This document shows positions 24,352 through 35,407 of a stretch of 64,000 nucleotides of DNA, one piece after another. Positions within the stretch are counted from its first letter, which is position 1, and each line of letters opens with the position of its first letter. The notes under the pieces were generated by a model that searched no databases, was not told where the DNA came from, and saw only the letters and a program-made list of their open reading frames with translations. Source of the DNA: Rhodobacter maris (lineage in GTDB: Bacteria > Pseudomonadota > Alphaproteobacteria > Rhodobacterales > Rhodobacteraceae); contig NZ_OBMT01000001.1 of NCBI RefSeq assembly GCF_900217815.1, positions 372,001-436,000 of the forward strand, given 5' to 3'. Position numbers and translations under genes: made by a program.

Positions 24352-25746
24352 TCAGGCGTGGATCGCGCCATCTCCGCAAGCAAGGGCTGCCTCGCGCACC
24401 GCTTCCGAATAGGTCGGGTGGGCATGGCAGGTCAGCGCCACATCCTGCGCCGAGGCGCCGAATTCCATCGCCACGCAGATCTCGTGGATCATGTCGCCCG
24501 CGCCGGGGCCGATGATGTGACAGCCGAGAATCCGGTCCGTTGCCGCATCGGCAAGGATCTTCACGAAACCATCGGCCTGGAACACCGCCTTGGCGCGGCC
24601 ATTGCCCATGAAGGAGAATTTGCCAACCTTGTAGGCGCGGCCTTCCTGTTTCAGGGTTTCCTCGGTCTTGCCGACCGAAGCGACCTCGGGCGTGGTGTAG
24701 ATCACGCCGGGGATGACGTCGTAATTCACATGGCCATGCTTGCCCGCGATCACCTCGGCCACGGCCATGCCCTCGTCTTCCGCCTTGTGCGCCAGCATCG
24801 GGCCCACGATCGCATCGCCAATCGCATAGATGCCGGGAACGGAGGTCGCCCAGTGGCTGTCGGTCTTCACCTGCCCGCGCGGCAGCATCTCGACGCCGAG
24901 CGCTTCCAGCCCGAGCCCGCCGGTGAAGGGCTTGCGCCCGGTCGCCACCAGCACCACCTCGGCCTCGATCTCATGCGTGCTCTCGTCCTTGCGCAGCGCA
25001 TATTTCACCGTGGCCTTGCCTTTGGTCTTCTCGACCCCGCTAACGGCGGCGCCGAGCACGAATTTAAGGCCATGTTTGGCAAGGATCTTCTGCAGCCCCT
25101 TGGCCACCTCGCCATCCATGCCGGGGGTGATCGCATCAAGATATTCGACCACCGTCACCTCGGCGCCGAGGCGACGGTAAACCGAGCCAAGCTCAAGCCC
25201 GATCACGCCCGCGCCGATCACCACCATCGATTTTGGCACTTTCGGCAGACTGAGCGCGCCGGTGGAGGTGACGACCATCTGCTCGTCGATCTCGATGCCC
25301 GGCAGGCTCGCGGCCTCCGACCCGGTGGCAATGACGATGCTTTTGGCCGAATGCACCTCTTCACCCACCTTCACCTGACCGGGCGCCGGGATCGAGCCCC
25401 AGCCCTGCAGGTAGGTGACCTTGTTCTTTTTGAACAGGAACTCGATGCCCTTGGTGTTCCCGTCGATGACATCCTGCTTGTAGGATTGCATCTTTGCCCA
25501 ATCGACCTTCACCTTGGCGCCCATCAGCCCCATTTTCTCGAAGTTTTCATGCACTTCGTGAAGTTCGTGGGTGGCATGCAGCAGCGCCTTGGAGGGGATG
25601 CAGCCCACGTTGAGGCAGGTGCCGCCAAGGCTGCCGCGCCCCTCGACACAGGCGGTTTTCAGGCCCAGTTGCGCGCAGCGGATCGCACAGACATAGCCGC
25701 CCGGGCCGCCGCCGATGATGATCACGTCGAAGTCTGCCATGGTCAT
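24352..25746 (-). CDS. lpdA: Dihydrolipoyl dehydrogenase (E3)
   Basis: A 464-residue flavoenzyme that reoxidises lipoyl groups of 2-oxoacid dehydrogenases with NAD. It has the FAD loop [12 protein letters not shown] (9-20), the redox disulfide [13 protein letters not shown] (about 41-53), the NAD loop [13 protein letters not shown], and the catalytic His-Glu pair in [11 protein letters not shown]. Its place after sucAB makes it the E3 of the 2-oxoglutarate dehydrogenase complex. A 120-bp gap holding a dispersed repeat separates it from sucB. Confidence 0.95.
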   Translation of the reverse strand: MTMADFDVIIIGGGPGGYVCAIRCAQLGLKTACVEGRGSLGGTCLNVGCIPSKALLHATHELHEVHENFEKMGLMGAKVKVDWAKMQSYKQDVIDGNTKGIEFLFKKNKVTYLQGWGSIPAPGQVKVGEEVHSAKSIVIATGSEAASLPGIEIDEQMVVTSTGALSLPKVPKSMVVIGAGVIGLELGSVYRRLGAEVTVVEYLDAITPGMDGEVAKGLQKILAKHGLKFVLGAAVSGVEKTKGKATVKYALRKDESTHEIEAEVVLVATGRKPFTGGLGLEALGVEMLPRGQVKTDSHWATSVPGIYAIGDAIVGPMLAHKAEDEGMAVAEVIAGKHGHVNYDVIPGVIYTTPEVASVGKTEETLKQEGRAYKVGKFSFMGNGRAKAVFQADGFVKILADAATDRILGCHIIGPGAGDMIHEICVAMEFGASAQDVALTCHAHPTYSEAVREAALACGDGAIHA

Positions 25747-25762
25747 TCCCCTGACGAATGGC

Positions 25763-25814
25763 GGGGGGCGCTGCCCCCCGGGCCCCCCGGGATATTTTCA
25801 GCAAGATAAAGGGG
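25763..25814. repeat. Dispersed repeat, copy 1 (hairpin plus GGGATATTT core)
   Basis: A 7-bp hairpin GGGGGGC / GCCCCCC (25763-25779) is followed by CCCCCCGGGATATTTTCAGC and AAGATAAAGGGG. The same layout recurs at 46502, 47523, 57292 and 62784. Here it lies between sucB and lpd. Confidence 0.7.
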
Positions 25815-25866
25815 AGCGGTTTGCGTGAAGGGGGCGGGTTTCCGCCCCCTGCGGCATCGGAAGGGA

Positions 25867-27408
25867 TCAGAGATCCATCAAGAGGCGGCGCGGATCTTCG
25901 AGCGCTTCTTTCACGCGCACGAGGAAGGTCACCGCGCCCTTGCCGTCGACGATCCGGTGATCGTAGCTGAGCGCCAGATACATCATCGGGCGGATCACGA
26001 TCTGGCCGTTCACCACCACGGGCCTCTCCTGGATCTTGTGCATGCCAAGGATGCCCGATTGCGGCGGATTGAGGATCGGCGAGGACATCAGGGAGCCATA
26101 GACGCCGCCGTTCGAGATCGTGAAGGAGCCGCCCTGCATTTCCTGCATGGTCAGCTTGCCGTCGCGGCCGCGTTTGCCGAGCGCGCCGATTTCCTTTTCG
26201 ATTTGCGCAAAGCCCTTGGCATCGGCATCGCGCACCACCGGCACGACGAGGCCCGAGGGCGTGCCCACGGCCACGCCCATATGGACGTAGTTTTTATAGA
26301 TGATGTCGCCGCCGTCGATCTCGGCATTGACCTCGGGCACCTCCTTGAGCGCATGGCAGCAGGCCTTCACGAAGAAGCCCATGAAGCCGAGCTTGACGGC
26401 GTGTTTTTTCTCAAACTGGTCCTTGTAGGCGTTGCGCAGATCCATCACTGCCGACATGTCCACCTCGTTATAGGTGGTCAGCATCGCGGCGGTGTTCTGC
26501 GCATCCTTGAGGCGGCGCGCGATGGTGGCGCGCAGACGGGTCATCTTCACGCGCTCTTCGCGGGCGGCATCCTCGGCCGGAACGGGCGCGCGCGGCACTG
26601 AAGCGGGCGGCGGCGCAATCGAAAGCTGCGTGGTCTGCACAGGCGCGGCTGCGGGCGCGGGGGCAGCCGCGGCAGCCGCCACATCTTCCTTCATGATCCG
26701 GCCGTCGCGACCGGTGCCGGTGACCTGATCGGGGGAAAGCCCGGCCTCGGCCATCGCCTTTTTCGCGGCGGGCGCATGTTCGACATCCTTGCCCGCCGCA
26801 GCCGGGGTCGGAGCGGCTGCCGGAGCAGCGGCTTTCGGCGCGGCGGCCGCGCCAGCACCCTCGGCCATGACCGCAAGCTTGCCCCCCGCGGCGACGGTCT
26901 CGCCCTCGGCGGCGAGGATCTGGCTCAGCGTGCCCGCGACGGGGGCGGGCACTTCCACCGAGACCTTGTCGGTCTCAAGCTCGCACAGGATCTCATCTTG
27001 CGCCACGGCATCACCCGGTTTCTTGAACCAGGTGGAAACGGTGGCTTCCGACACGCTTTCGCCCAGCGCAGGCACCATTACATCCGTCATCTTGACCTCT
27101 TGAGAATTGGGCGCGGCGGAACGCGGGGCGGCCGGGCCTTCGGGCTTGGGTTGGGCGGGCGCGGCTTTCGCGCCAGCAGGCAGCAGCGTGGCGAGGAGGG
27201 CATTCACGCCCACCGTCTCGCCTTCGGCGGCGACGATCTCGCCCAGCACGCCCGCCTCGGGCGCGCGGACCTCGACCGTCACCTTGTCGGTTTCGAGCTC
27301 GCACAGGATTTCGTCGGCACCGACCGCCGCCCCGGGTTTGACAAACCAGGTGGCAACCGTCGCCTCGGTGACGCTTTCGCCAAGCGTGGGGACACGCACA
27401 TCACTCAT
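25867..27408 (-). CDS. sucB: 2-oxoglutarate dehydrogenase E2, with two lipoyl domains
   Basis: A 513-residue dihydrolipoyl succinyltransferase. It carries two lipoyl domains in tandem: residues 2-77 with lysine K42 (ETDKV), and 108-183 with K148, joined and followed by Ala/Pro-rich linkers. A peripheral subunit-binding domain (about 220-255, ending [11 protein letters not shown]) and a catalytic domain ending in [11 protein letters not shown] with the active histidine follow. Most OdhB proteins have a single lipoyl domain. A second ATG (residue 107, base 27090) with AAGAGG upstream lies exactly at the start of the second lipoyl domain. The start is four bases after sucA. Confidence 0.94.
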   Translation of the reverse strand: MSDVRVPTLGESVTEATVATWFVKPGAAVGADEILCELETDKVTVEVRAPEAGVLGEIVAAEGETVGVNALLATLLPAGAKAAPAQPKPEGPAAPRSAAPNSQEVKMTDVMVPALGESVSEATVSTWFKKPGDAVAQDEILCELETDKVSVEVPAPVAGTLSQILAAEGETVAAGGKLAVMAEGAGAAAAPKAAAPAAAPTPAAAGKDVEHAPAAKKAMAEAGLSPDQVTGTGRDGRIMKEDVAAAAAAPAPAAAPVQTTQLSIAPPPASVPRAPVPAEDAAREERVKMTRLRATIARRLKDAQNTAAMLTTYNEVDMSAVMDLRNAYKDQFEKKHAVKLGFMGFFVKACCHALKEVPEVNAEIDGGDIIYKNYVHMGVAVGTPSGLVVPVVRDADAKGFAQIEKEIGALGKRGRDGKLTMQEMQGGSFTISNGGVYGSLMSSPILNPPQSGILGMHKIQERPVVVNGQIVIRPMMYLALSYDHRIVDGKGAVTFLVRVKEALEDPRRLLMDL

Positions 27409-27412
27409 CGGC

Positions 27413-30382
27413 TCAGCCCTCCAGCGCGTCGTTCACGAGCGCGTCCTGCTCGGCCTTGTGGCGCGAGGCGAGGCCCGTGGCGGGCGAGGCGGAGGCGGCG
27501 CGGCCGGCATAGCGCGGGCGCTGATGCTTGGCGCCGATCTTCGAGAGTACCCATTCGAGGTTCGGCTCGACGAAGGTCCAGCCGCCCTGGTTCTTCGGCT
27601 CTTCCTGGCACCAGATCACCTGGGCATCCTTGAAACGGCCCAGCTCGGTCACCATCGAATGCGCCGGGAACGGGTAGAACTGCTCAAGCCGCAGGATGTA
27701 GACATCTTCGAGCCCGCGCTTGTCGCGCTCGGCCAGCAGGTCGTAATAGACCTTGCCCGAGCAGATCACGACGCGGCTGATCTCGGCATCGGGCTTCACC
27801 GTGAGTTCCGAATTGCCCGGATGCTGCGGATCGGCATCATCCCAGTTCACGCGGCGGAAGAACGAGCCGGTGGTGAAATCCTCGGCGCGCGAGATGCAGA
27901 GCGGATGGCGCAGCAGCGATTTCGGCGTCATCAGGATCAGCGGCTTGCGGAAGTTGCGGTGGATCTGGCGGCGCAGGATGTGGAAATAGTTCGCGGGCGT
28001 CGAGACATTGGCGACGATCCAGTTGTCTTCCGCGGAGAGTTGCAGGAAGCGCTCGGGGCGCGCCGAGGAGTGCTCGGGGCCCTGACCCTCAAAGCCATGC
28101 GGCAGCAGGCAGACCAGCCCCGACATCCGCAGCCATTTGCGCTCGCCCGAGTTGATGAACTGGTCGAACATGATCTGCGCGCCGTTCGCGAAATCGCCGA
28201 ATTGCGCTTCCCAGAGGGTGAGCGCGTTCGGCTCCGCGAGCGAATAGCCGTATTCGAAGCCGAGCACCGCATATTCCGAGAGCATCGAGTCGATGACCTC
28301 GTATTTTGCCTGACCGGGCTTGATGTGGTTGAGCGGGTAGTGGCGCTCTTCCGTGGTCTGGTCGATCAGCCCGGAATGGCGCTGGGAGAAGGTGCCGCGG
28401 GTGCAATCCTGCCCCGCAAGGCGTACCGGGAAGCCCTCGGCCAGAAGCGAGCCGAAGGCGAGCGCCTCGGCCGTGGCCCAGTCAAAACCCTGGCCGCTCT
28501 CGAACATCGCCTTTTTCGCCTCGAGCTGGCGCGCAACGGTGCGATGGATGTCAAAATCTTCCGGGTGGCTCGTGAGAGCCTTGCCCACTTCCGCCATCAG
28601 TTCGGGCGAGATCGGGGTGACGCCCGCGTCATAATCCGAGGTTTGCCGGTCGAGATGCTTCCAACGGCCATCGAGCCAGTCCGCCTTGTTCGGGCGGAAC
28701 TGTTTGCCGGCCTCGTATTCCTCGTTCAGCACGGCCTGGAAGGCGGCCTTCATGTCGTCGATCTCGCCTTCGGGGATCAGCCCGTCGGCCACCAGCCGCT
28801 CGGTATAGAGCTGGAGCGTGGTCTTGTGGCCCTTGATGTTTTTATACATCGCCGGGTTGGTGAACATCGGCTCGTCGCCTTCGTTATGGCCGAAGCGGCG
28901 ATAGCAGAAGATGTCGAGCACCACGTCCTTGTGGAACTTCTGGCGGAATTCGATGGCCACTTTCGCGGCATGCACCACCGCCTCCGGGTCGTCGCCGTTG
29001 ACGTGGAAGATCGGGGCTTCCACCATCAGCGCGATATCGGTCGGATAGGGCGAGGAACGCGAGAAGTGCGGCGCCGTGGTGAAGCCGATCTGGTTGTTGA
29101 CGACGATATGGATCGTGCCGCCGGTGCGGTGGCCGCGAATGCCGGAAAGCTGGAAGCATTCCGCCACCACGCCCTGACCGGCAAAGGCCGCGTCGCCATG
29201 CAGCAGCACCGCCATCACCTGCGTGCGGTCAGGATCGTTAAGCTGGTCTTGCTTGGCGCGCACCTTGCCCAGCGCCACCGGGTTCACCGCCTCAAGGTGC
29301 GAGGGGTTCGCGGTGAGCGACAGGTGCACGGTATGCTCGTCAAAAGTCCGGTCGGCGGAGGCGCCGAGGTGGTATTTTACATCGCCTGAGCCATCGACAT
29401 CGTCGGGCTTGTAGGAGCCGCCCTGAAATTCGTGGAAGATCGCCCGGTAGGGCTTCATCATCACATTGGCGAGCACCGAGAGACGGCCCCGGTGCGGCAT
29501 GCCGAAGACGATTTCCTTCAGCCCGAGATTGCCGCCGCGCTTGATGATCTGCTCCATCGCCGGAATGAGCGCTTCGCCGCCATCAAGGCCAAAGCGCTTG
29601 GTGCCGGTGTATTTGACATGCAGGAACTTTTCGAACCCCTCGGCTTCGACGAGCTTGTTGAGGATCGCGCGCCGCCCCTCGCGGGTGAACTGGATCTCCT
29701 TGCCGTAGCCCTCGATCCGTTCCTTCAGCCAGGCGGCTTCCTCGGGGTTCGAGATATGCATGTACTGCAGCGCGAAAGTGCCGCAATAGGTGCGCTTGAG
29801 CACGTCGATGATCTGGCGCATCGAGGCGATCTGCAGCCCGAGCACGTTGTCGATGAAGATCATCCGATCCATGTCGGCCTCGGTGAAGCCGTAGGAACGC
29901 GGATCGAGTTCGGGGTGGGGGTCGCCCGAGCGCATGCCGAGCGGGTCGAGATCGGCGATCAGATGGCCGCGGATCCGGTAGGCGCGGATGATCATCAGCG
30001 CACGGATGGAATCGAGCACGGCGCGCTTGATCGAGTCCTCCGAGGCCTGCACCCCCGCGGCCTTGGCCGCAGCGGCGATCTTCTCGGCGGCGGCCTTGCT
30101 TTCCTTCGGCGCGACCGGCATCGCCCATTCGCCGGTCATCGCCGCGGTCAGGTCGTCATCGGGGCTCGGCGGCCAGTCGGCGCGCGCCCAGCTCGGCCCG
30201 TGGGCAGACCGTTTCGCATCCACCTCACTGTCGCCGAGCGAGGCGAAGAAGGAGGCCCAGGCCGGGTCGACCGAGCCGGGGTCATTGGCGTAATTGGCGT
30301 AAAGCTGCTCGACGTAATCGGCATTCGCGCCCTGCAGAAAGGACGAGGCATGCAGCTGGTCGTTCGGAGAATGATCATTCAT
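27413..30382 (-). CDS. sucA: 2-oxoglutarate dehydrogenase E1
   Basis: A 989-residue thiamine-diphosphate enzyme that decarboxylates 2-oxoglutarate and passes the succinyl group to SucB. The N-terminal arm ([21 protein letters not shown]) is the usual E2-binding region. The HRGRLNVL-like block here reads [13 protein letters not shown], and [13 protein letters not shown] is the ThDP site. The ATG at 30382 gives the family start MNDHSPNDQ; an in-frame ATG at 30550 lies in low-value, Pro/Arg-rich sequence. Confidence 0.96.
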   Translation of the reverse strand: MNDHSPNDQLHASSFLQGANADYVEQLYANYANDPGSVDPAWASFFASLGDSEVDAKRSAHGPSWARADWPPSPDDDLTAAMTGEWAMPVAPKESKAAAEKIAAAAKAAGVQASEDSIKRAVLDSIRALMIIRAYRIRGHLIADLDPLGMRSGDPHPELDPRSYGFTEADMDRMIFIDNVLGLQIASMRQIIDVLKRTYCGTFALQYMHISNPEEAAWLKERIEGYGKEIQFTREGRRAILNKLVEAEGFEKFLHVKYTGTKRFGLDGGEALIPAMEQIIKRGGNLGLKEIVFGMPHRGRLSVLANVMMKPYRAIFHEFQGGSYKPDDVDGSGDVKYHLGASADRTFDEHTVHLSLTANPSHLEAVNPVALGKVRAKQDQLNDPDRTQVMAVLLHGDAAFAGQGVVAECFQLSGIRGHRTGGTIHIVVNNQIGFTTAPHFSRSSPYPTDIALMVEAPIFHVNGDDPEAVVHAAKVAIEFRQKFHKDVVLDIFCYRRFGHNEGDEPMFTNPAMYKNIKGHKTTLQLYTERLVADGLIPEGEIDDMKAAFQAVLNEEYEAGKQFRPNKADWLDGRWKHLDRQTSDYDAGVTPISPELMAEVGKALTSHPEDFDIHRTVARQLEAKKAMFESGQGFDWATAEALAFGSLLAEGFPVRLAGQDCTRGTFSQRHSGLIDQTTEERHYPLNHIKPGQAKYEVIDSMLSEYAVLGFEYGYSLAEPNALTLWEAQFGDFANGAQIMFDQFINSGERKWLRMSGLVCLLPHGFEGQGPEHSSARPERFLQLSAEDNWIVANVSTPANYFHILRRQIHRNFRKPLILMTPKSLLRHPLCISRAEDFTTGSFFRRVNWDDADPQHPGNSELTVKPDAEISRVVICSGKVYYDLLAERDKRGLEDVYILRLEQFYPFPAHSMVTELGRFKDAQVIWCQEEPKNQGGWTFVEPNLEWVLSKIGAKHQRPRYAGRAASASPATGLASRHKAEQDALVNDALEG

Positions 30383-30453
30383 CGGCGTGATCCTTGCGAG
30401 ATCGGTTGAGGGGCTGGGCTGCGGCGCGGGGGCGGCGCCGGGGCCGGTCGGTA

Positions 30454-30810
30454 TCAGTTGCAGCGCACCACGAGCGCTTTCATGCCGGGAACCCGGTCGC
30501 CGGGTTCGGTGACATGCGAGTCTTTCAGCGCCCGGCCATAATGGCCGCACAGCCGCGCCGGGGCGGCCGCGACCGCCGCCTTGTCAGCGGCGAAAAGGTC
30601 GTAATAGATCACGCTCTGGCGAGCATCTCCCGAGAGCGCGGCCACCGCATCGCTGTTGATGCCGGTGATCGCGGTGAACTCGGCCTTCGGCCGGTCATCG
30701 CGCGGGATCGGCGGCGCCAGATCGGGCGCAGTGGCGGGCGTCGTCGGGCTGATGCAAGCCGAAAGCGTAAGCGCCGCGAGGCCAAGCGTGGAAAGGCGGA
30801 ACAGGGACAT
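30454..30810 (-). CDS. Putative lipoprotein, function unknown
   Basis: A 118-residue protein with a Sec/lipobox signal (LAALTLSAC, cysteine 19). The mature part is Pro/Ala-rich at first, then has a Cys pair (ARLCGHYGRALK and the C-terminal VVRCN) that may form a disulfide. GGGAGACCGGC precedes the ATG at 30810; the longer in-frame start at 30996 runs into the neighbouring gene. It lies between a second lipoprotein and sucA in the 2-oxoglutarate dehydrogenase operon. I do not recognise a family. Confidence 0.75.
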   Translation of the reverse strand: MSLFRLSTLGLAALTLSACISPTTPATAPDLAPPIPRDDRPKAEFTAITGINSDAVAALSGDARQSVIYYDLFAADKAAVAAAPARLCGHYGRALKDSHVTEPGDRVPGMKALVVRCN

Positions 30811-30821
30811 GCCGGTCTCCC

Positions 30822-31454
30822 TCAGTCGCGATAGACGACGAGCGCTTCGCCGCCATTGGTGTTGAATACGAAGATGTAGCGCTTGCCGTTCACCACCTTC
30901 TGCGCGGTGGTGCCAGCGCCGGTAAGCCCCTGCGCAGCAAAGAAGGCCTGTCGCAGGAGTTCGGGGGCGGCGACATCGGCGCCGGTGACGGCGCATTCAA
31001 ACCCGTGCGGCGTCGTGACATTGACCTGAACGCTCTGATCGAGGGCGGGGTTTTCGGCGATATAGGCGGTGGGGCCGAGCAGGCCCGAGCCGCTGAGCGC
31101 GCTCGGGCCGAAGCCGCGCGCCCTTGCCGCATTGGCAATGGCCGCAGGATCGTCGAGATGGGCGGCACAGAGCGCCCCGAAGGTTTCGACGAGCGGTTGA
31201 GCGGCGACCGAAGCCGCGCCGGGGCCGGAAACGGCAGCCGGGGCGGGAAGCGGCATCGCGACGATCGCCCCCGGGGTGGCCTGCGCATAGCCGGTCGCGC
31301 CGGTGGAGATCATGCCCGCCGGGACCGCCGCGACAACGCGCGCCGGAGCGGTGGTGACCGGACCGGGCGGCGGGGCGGTTGTCGGGGTGCTCGCGCATCC
31401 GGCAAGCATCAGCGCGGCGCCCCCAGCCAGGATTGTTACCCGTTTCCTCGTCAT
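30822..31454 (-). CDS. Putative lipoprotein, function unknown
   Basis: A 210-residue protein with lipobox ALMLAGC (cysteine 20). A Thr/Pro/Ala-rich linker to about residue 90 is followed by a domain with two cysteines (FGALCAAH and FECAVTG). The C-terminus (VNGKRYIFVFNTNGGEALVVYRD) looks beta-rich. GGAGGTCAAG precedes the ATG at 31454. It is 11 bases before the second lipoprotein gene and 105 bases after sucD. No family is recognised. Confidence 0.75.
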   Translation of the reverse strand: MTRKRVTILAGGAALMLAGCASTPTTAPPPGPVTTAPARVVAAVPAGMISTGATGYAQATPGAIVAMPLPAPAAVSGPGAASVAAQPLVETFGALCAAHLDDPAAIANAARARGFGPSALSGSGLLGPTAYIAENPALDQSVQVNVTTPHGFECAVTGADVAAPELLRQAFFAAQGLTGAGTTAQKVVNGKRYIFVFNTNGGEALVVYRD

Positions 31455-31503
31455 CTTGACCTCCAAAGACTTCATCTCACGACCGGAGACCGGTCGCGGG
31501 ACG

Positions 31504-31546
31504 GGGGGCATGCCCCCAAGAGGGAAGGGGCGGCTCCGCCCCTTCC
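31504..31546 (-). promoter_or_regulatory. Two strong hairpins between sucD and the lipoprotein genes
   Basis: A 5-bp stem GGGGG-CATG-CCCCC (31504-31517) and an 11-bp perfect stem GGAAGGGGCGG / CCGCCCCTTCC with a 2-nt spacer (31523-31546). They could attenuate or process the message between sucCD and the genes downstream. Confidence 0.55.
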
Positions 31547-31559
31547 GATGGTCCGGGCC

Positions 31560-32444
31560 TCAGCCCTTGATCGCTTTCAGCACGGCCTCGCCGAGGCTCG
31601 CCGGGCTGTCGGCCACGACGATGCCCGCGCGCTTCATCGCCTCGATCTTGCTTTCGGCATCGCCCTTGCCGCCCGAGACGATCGCCCCGGCATGGCCCAT
31701 GCGGCGGCCCGGAGGGGCGGTGCGCCCCGCGATGAAACCCGCGGTGGGTTTCCAGCGGCCCTTTTTCTTTTCCGCCATCAGGAATTCGGCGGCTTCTTCC
31801 TCGGCGGAGCCGCCGATTTCACCGATCATGATGATCGAGGTGGTTTCCGGGTCGGCGAGGAACATCTCAAGCACGTCGATATGTTCGGTGCCCTTGATCG
31901 GGTCGCCGCCGATGCCCACGGCGGAGGATTGGCCAAGGCCCACATCGGTGGTTTGCTTCACCGCTTCATAGGTCAGCGTGCCCGAGCGCGAGACCACGCC
32001 CACCGAGCCGCGCTTGAAGATCGAGCCCGGCATGATGCCGATCTTGCAGGCGTCGGGCGTCATCACGCCGGGGCAGTTCGGGCCGATGAGGCGGGACTTG
32101 CTGTCGACGAGCGCGCGTTTCACCCGCATCATGTCGAGCACCGGAATGCCCTCGGTGATGCAGACGATGAGTTCCATCTGCGCGTCGATCGCCTCAAGGA
32201 TACTGTCAGCGGCATAGGGCGGCGGCACATAGATCACCGTCGCATCGGCGCCGGTCACGTGCTTGGCTTCATGGACCGAGTTGAAGACCGGCAGGCCGAG
32301 GTGTTCGCTGCCACCCTTGCCCGGCGTCACGCCGCCGACCATCTTGGTGCCATAGGCGATCGCCTGTTCGGAGTGGAAGGTGCCCTGCGAGCCGGTGAAG
32401 CCCTGGCAGATGACCTTGGTGTTTTCGTTGACGAGGACCGCCAT
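31560..32444 (-). CDS. sucD: Succinyl-CoA synthetase alpha subunit
   Basis: A 294-residue subunit with an N-terminal Rossmann CoA-binding domain ([22 protein letters not shown], about 7-28) and a C-terminal flavodoxin-like part that carries the phospho-histidine in [10 protein letters not shown] (about 242). It works with SucC to make ATP (or GTP) from succinyl-CoA. It lies 14 bases after a small membrane-protein gene and in the same operon as sucC. Confidence 0.97.
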   Translation of the reverse strand: MAVLVNENTKVICQGFTGSQGTFHSEQAIAYGTKMVGGVTPGKGGSEHLGLPVFNSVHEAKHVTGADATVIYVPPPYAADSILEAIDAQMELIVCITEGIPVLDMMRVKRALVDSKSRLIGPNCPGVMTPDACKIGIMPGSIFKRGSVGVVSRSGTLTYEAVKQTTDVGLGQSSAVGIGGDPIKGTEHIDVLEMFLADPETTSIIMIGEIGGSAEEEAAEFLMAEKKKGRWKPTAGFIAGRTAPPGRRMGHAGAIVSGGKGDAESKIEAMKRAGIVVADSPASLGEAVLKAIKG

Positions 32445-32458
32445 GGGTCAGTCTCCTA

Positions 32459-32734
32459 TTACGAGAAGATTGCGCTGACGAGGTGCCAGCCGGTAAAGCC
32501 GAAGGCGACCAGAGCGAAGCCGCGAAGCATCCAGACTTGTGCCAAGAGCACGGTCGGATTCTGGGCCAAACGCTCCATGCCGCCTTGGCGCCATGTCTTT
32601 GCCACCTCACGCCGCCATGCCATGTAGCTGCTCTCCTTGCGCGTCCGCTGCATGGCCTCTGCGAAGAGAGCCATCAGCACGCACATCACGAAGAGAGCAA
32701 AGCCGAGCATGGCAAGGCCGACGTGAGTGTTCAT
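32459..32734 (-). CDS. Small two-helix membrane protein in the suc operon
   Basis: A 91-residue protein. Hydrophobic segments at about 6-26 and 67-88 flank a basic cytoplasmic-looking loop ([27 protein letters not shown]). The start overlaps the sucC stop in an ATGA arrangement, so it is translated with sucC, and it lies before sucD. I do not recognise a family. The strict coupling suggests a membrane role tied to succinyl-CoA synthetase or its complex, but that is inference. Confidence 0.8.
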   Translation of the reverse strand: MNTHVGLAMLGFALFVMCVLMALFAEAMQRTRKESSYMAWRREVAKTWRQGGMERLAQNPTVLLAQVWMLRGFALVAFGFTGWHLVSAIFS

Positions 32735-33924
32735 CCTTTCACCGCTGCGACGATTTTCTTCGCGCCATCGGCCAGATCGTCGGCCGCAATCACGTTGAGC
32801 CCGGATTTCGCGATGATCTCCTTGCCCAGTTCCACATTGGTGCCCTCAAGGCGCACGACGAGCGGCACCTTCAGCCCCACTTCCTTCACCGCCGCCAGCA
32901 CGCCCTCGGCGATGATATCGCAGCGCATGATGCCGCCGAAAATGTTGACGAGAATACCCTTCACCTTCGGGTCGGAGGTGATGATCTTGAACGCCTCGGT
33001 GACCTTTTCCTTGGTCGCGCCGCCGCCCACGTCAAGGAAGTTCGCCGGTTCCGCGCCGTAAAGCTTGATGATGTCCATCGTCGCCATGGCGAGGCCCGCG
33101 CCGTTCACCATGCAGCCGATCTCGCCGTCGAGTGCGATGTAGTTCAGATCGAACCGCGAGGCTTCCAGCTCTTTCGGGTCTTCCTCGGTCACGTCGCGCA
33201 GGTCGAGAATGTCGGGCTGGCGGTAAAGCGCGTTGTTGTCAAAGCCGAGCTTCGCGTCGAGCACTTTGAGGTGATGGTCGGTGGTGACGATCAGCGGGTT
33301 GATCTCCAGCATCTCCATGTCCTTCTCGAGGAAGGCCTTGTAGAGCTTTTTGACGAGCTGCGAACATTGCTTGATCAGGTTGCCCTCGAGCCCGAGCGCA
33401 AAGGCGATACGGCGACCGTGGAAGTCGCTGAGCGAGGTGGCCGGGTCAACCGAGAAGGACAGGATCTTTTCGGGCGTATGCGCCGCGACTTCCTCGATAT
33501 CCATGCCGCCCTCGGTCGAGCAGACAAAGGAGATCCGCGAGGTCTTGCGGTCGATCAAGAGCGCGAGATAAAGCTCGCGGTCGATGTCCGAGCCCTCCTC
33601 GATATAGATGCGGTTGACCTGCTTGCCCGCCGGGCCGGTCTGATGGGTGACAAGCGTCCGGCCCAGCATCTTGCGCGCCTCGGTCTCGGCTTCGGCGACC
33701 GACCGGGCGAGCCGCACGCCGCCCTTTTCGCCCGCCTCGGGCTCGACGAAATGGCCCTTGCCGCGGCCGCCGGCGTGGATCTGCGCCTTGACCACCCAGA
33801 GCGGGCCATCAAGCTCGCCCGCCGCCGATTTTGCCTCGTCGGCCTTGAGCACGACGCGGCCCTCGGAGATCGGGCAGCCGTAGCTCTTGAGGAGCTGTTT
33901 GGCCTGATATTCATGAATATTCAT
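32731..33924 (-). CDS. sucC: Succinyl-CoA synthetase beta subunit
   Basis: A 397-residue ATP-grasp subunit that binds nucleotide and, with SucD, CoA. It has the start [16 protein letters not shown] and the blocks GGRGKG (nucleotide loop) and [17 protein letters not shown] (phosphate and succinate site). It is the first gene of sucC-ORF-sucD-two lipoproteins-sucA-sucB-lpd. Two TTTGTGATCACAAA-like sites lie 105-139 bases upstream. Confidence 0.97.
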   Translation of the reverse strand: MNIHEYQAKQLLKSYGCPISEGRVVLKADEAKSAAGELDGPLWVVKAQIHAGGRGKGHFVEPEAGEKGGVRLARSVAEAETEARKMLGRTLVTHQTGPAGKQVNRIYIEEGSDIDRELYLALLIDRKTSRISFVCSTEGGMDIEEVAAHTPEKILSFSVDPATSLSDFHGRRIAFALGLEGNLIKQCSQLVKKLYKAFLEKDMEMLEINPLIVTTDHHLKVLDAKLGFDNNALYRQPDILDLRDVTEEDPKELEASRFDLNYIALDGEIGCMVNGAGLAMATMDIIKLYGAEPANFLDVGGGATKEKVTEAFKIITSDPKVKGILVNIFGGIMRCDIIAEGVLAAVKEVGLKVPLVVRLEGTNVELGKEIIAKSGLNVIAADDLADGAKKIVAAVKG

Positions 33925-34028
33925 GGCTTGGTTCCCATGCTGATTTGTTCGCCCCGGTGTCGCACATCCCTCTGTTGTAACAAAACGATAAATGCGTGAT
34001 TTGCAGGCAGATGGCGAAGAAAACGGGT

Positions 34029-34063
34029 TTTGTGATCACGCATTCGCAGAGTGTGATCACAAA
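34029..34063 (-). promoter_or_regulatory. Paired AkgR-type operators upstream of sucC
   Basis: Two palindromic sites, TTTGTGATCACGCA (34029-34042) and AGTGTGATCACAAA (34050-34063), have centres exactly 21 bp apart, about two helical turns. The outer half-sites are perfect and the inner ones carry two mismatches each. They lie upstream of the expected sucC promoter. Confidence 0.75.
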
Positions 34064-34145
34064 ATTTCGGGACCAGCAAAAATGCTTGCGATAACGGAAT
34101 CAGCCGCAGTGCAGCATAAGCCCCGTCGCCGCGCCACAAAGGAAA

Positions 34146-34166
34146 AGGGCGGGGAAACCCCGCCCT
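34146..34166 (-). terminator. Terminator after mdh
   Basis: A 9-bp stem (AGGGCGGGG / CCCCGCCCT) with an AAA loop lies 33 bases after the mdh stop; on the minus strand it is followed by TTCCTTT. It separates mdh from the sucC operon, so sucC needs its own promoter. Confidence 0.8.
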
Positions 34167-34199
34167 CTCCAGCCCGGTCCGGGCAATCCTTTGCGCGGC

Positions 34200-35407
<1,208 letters not shown>

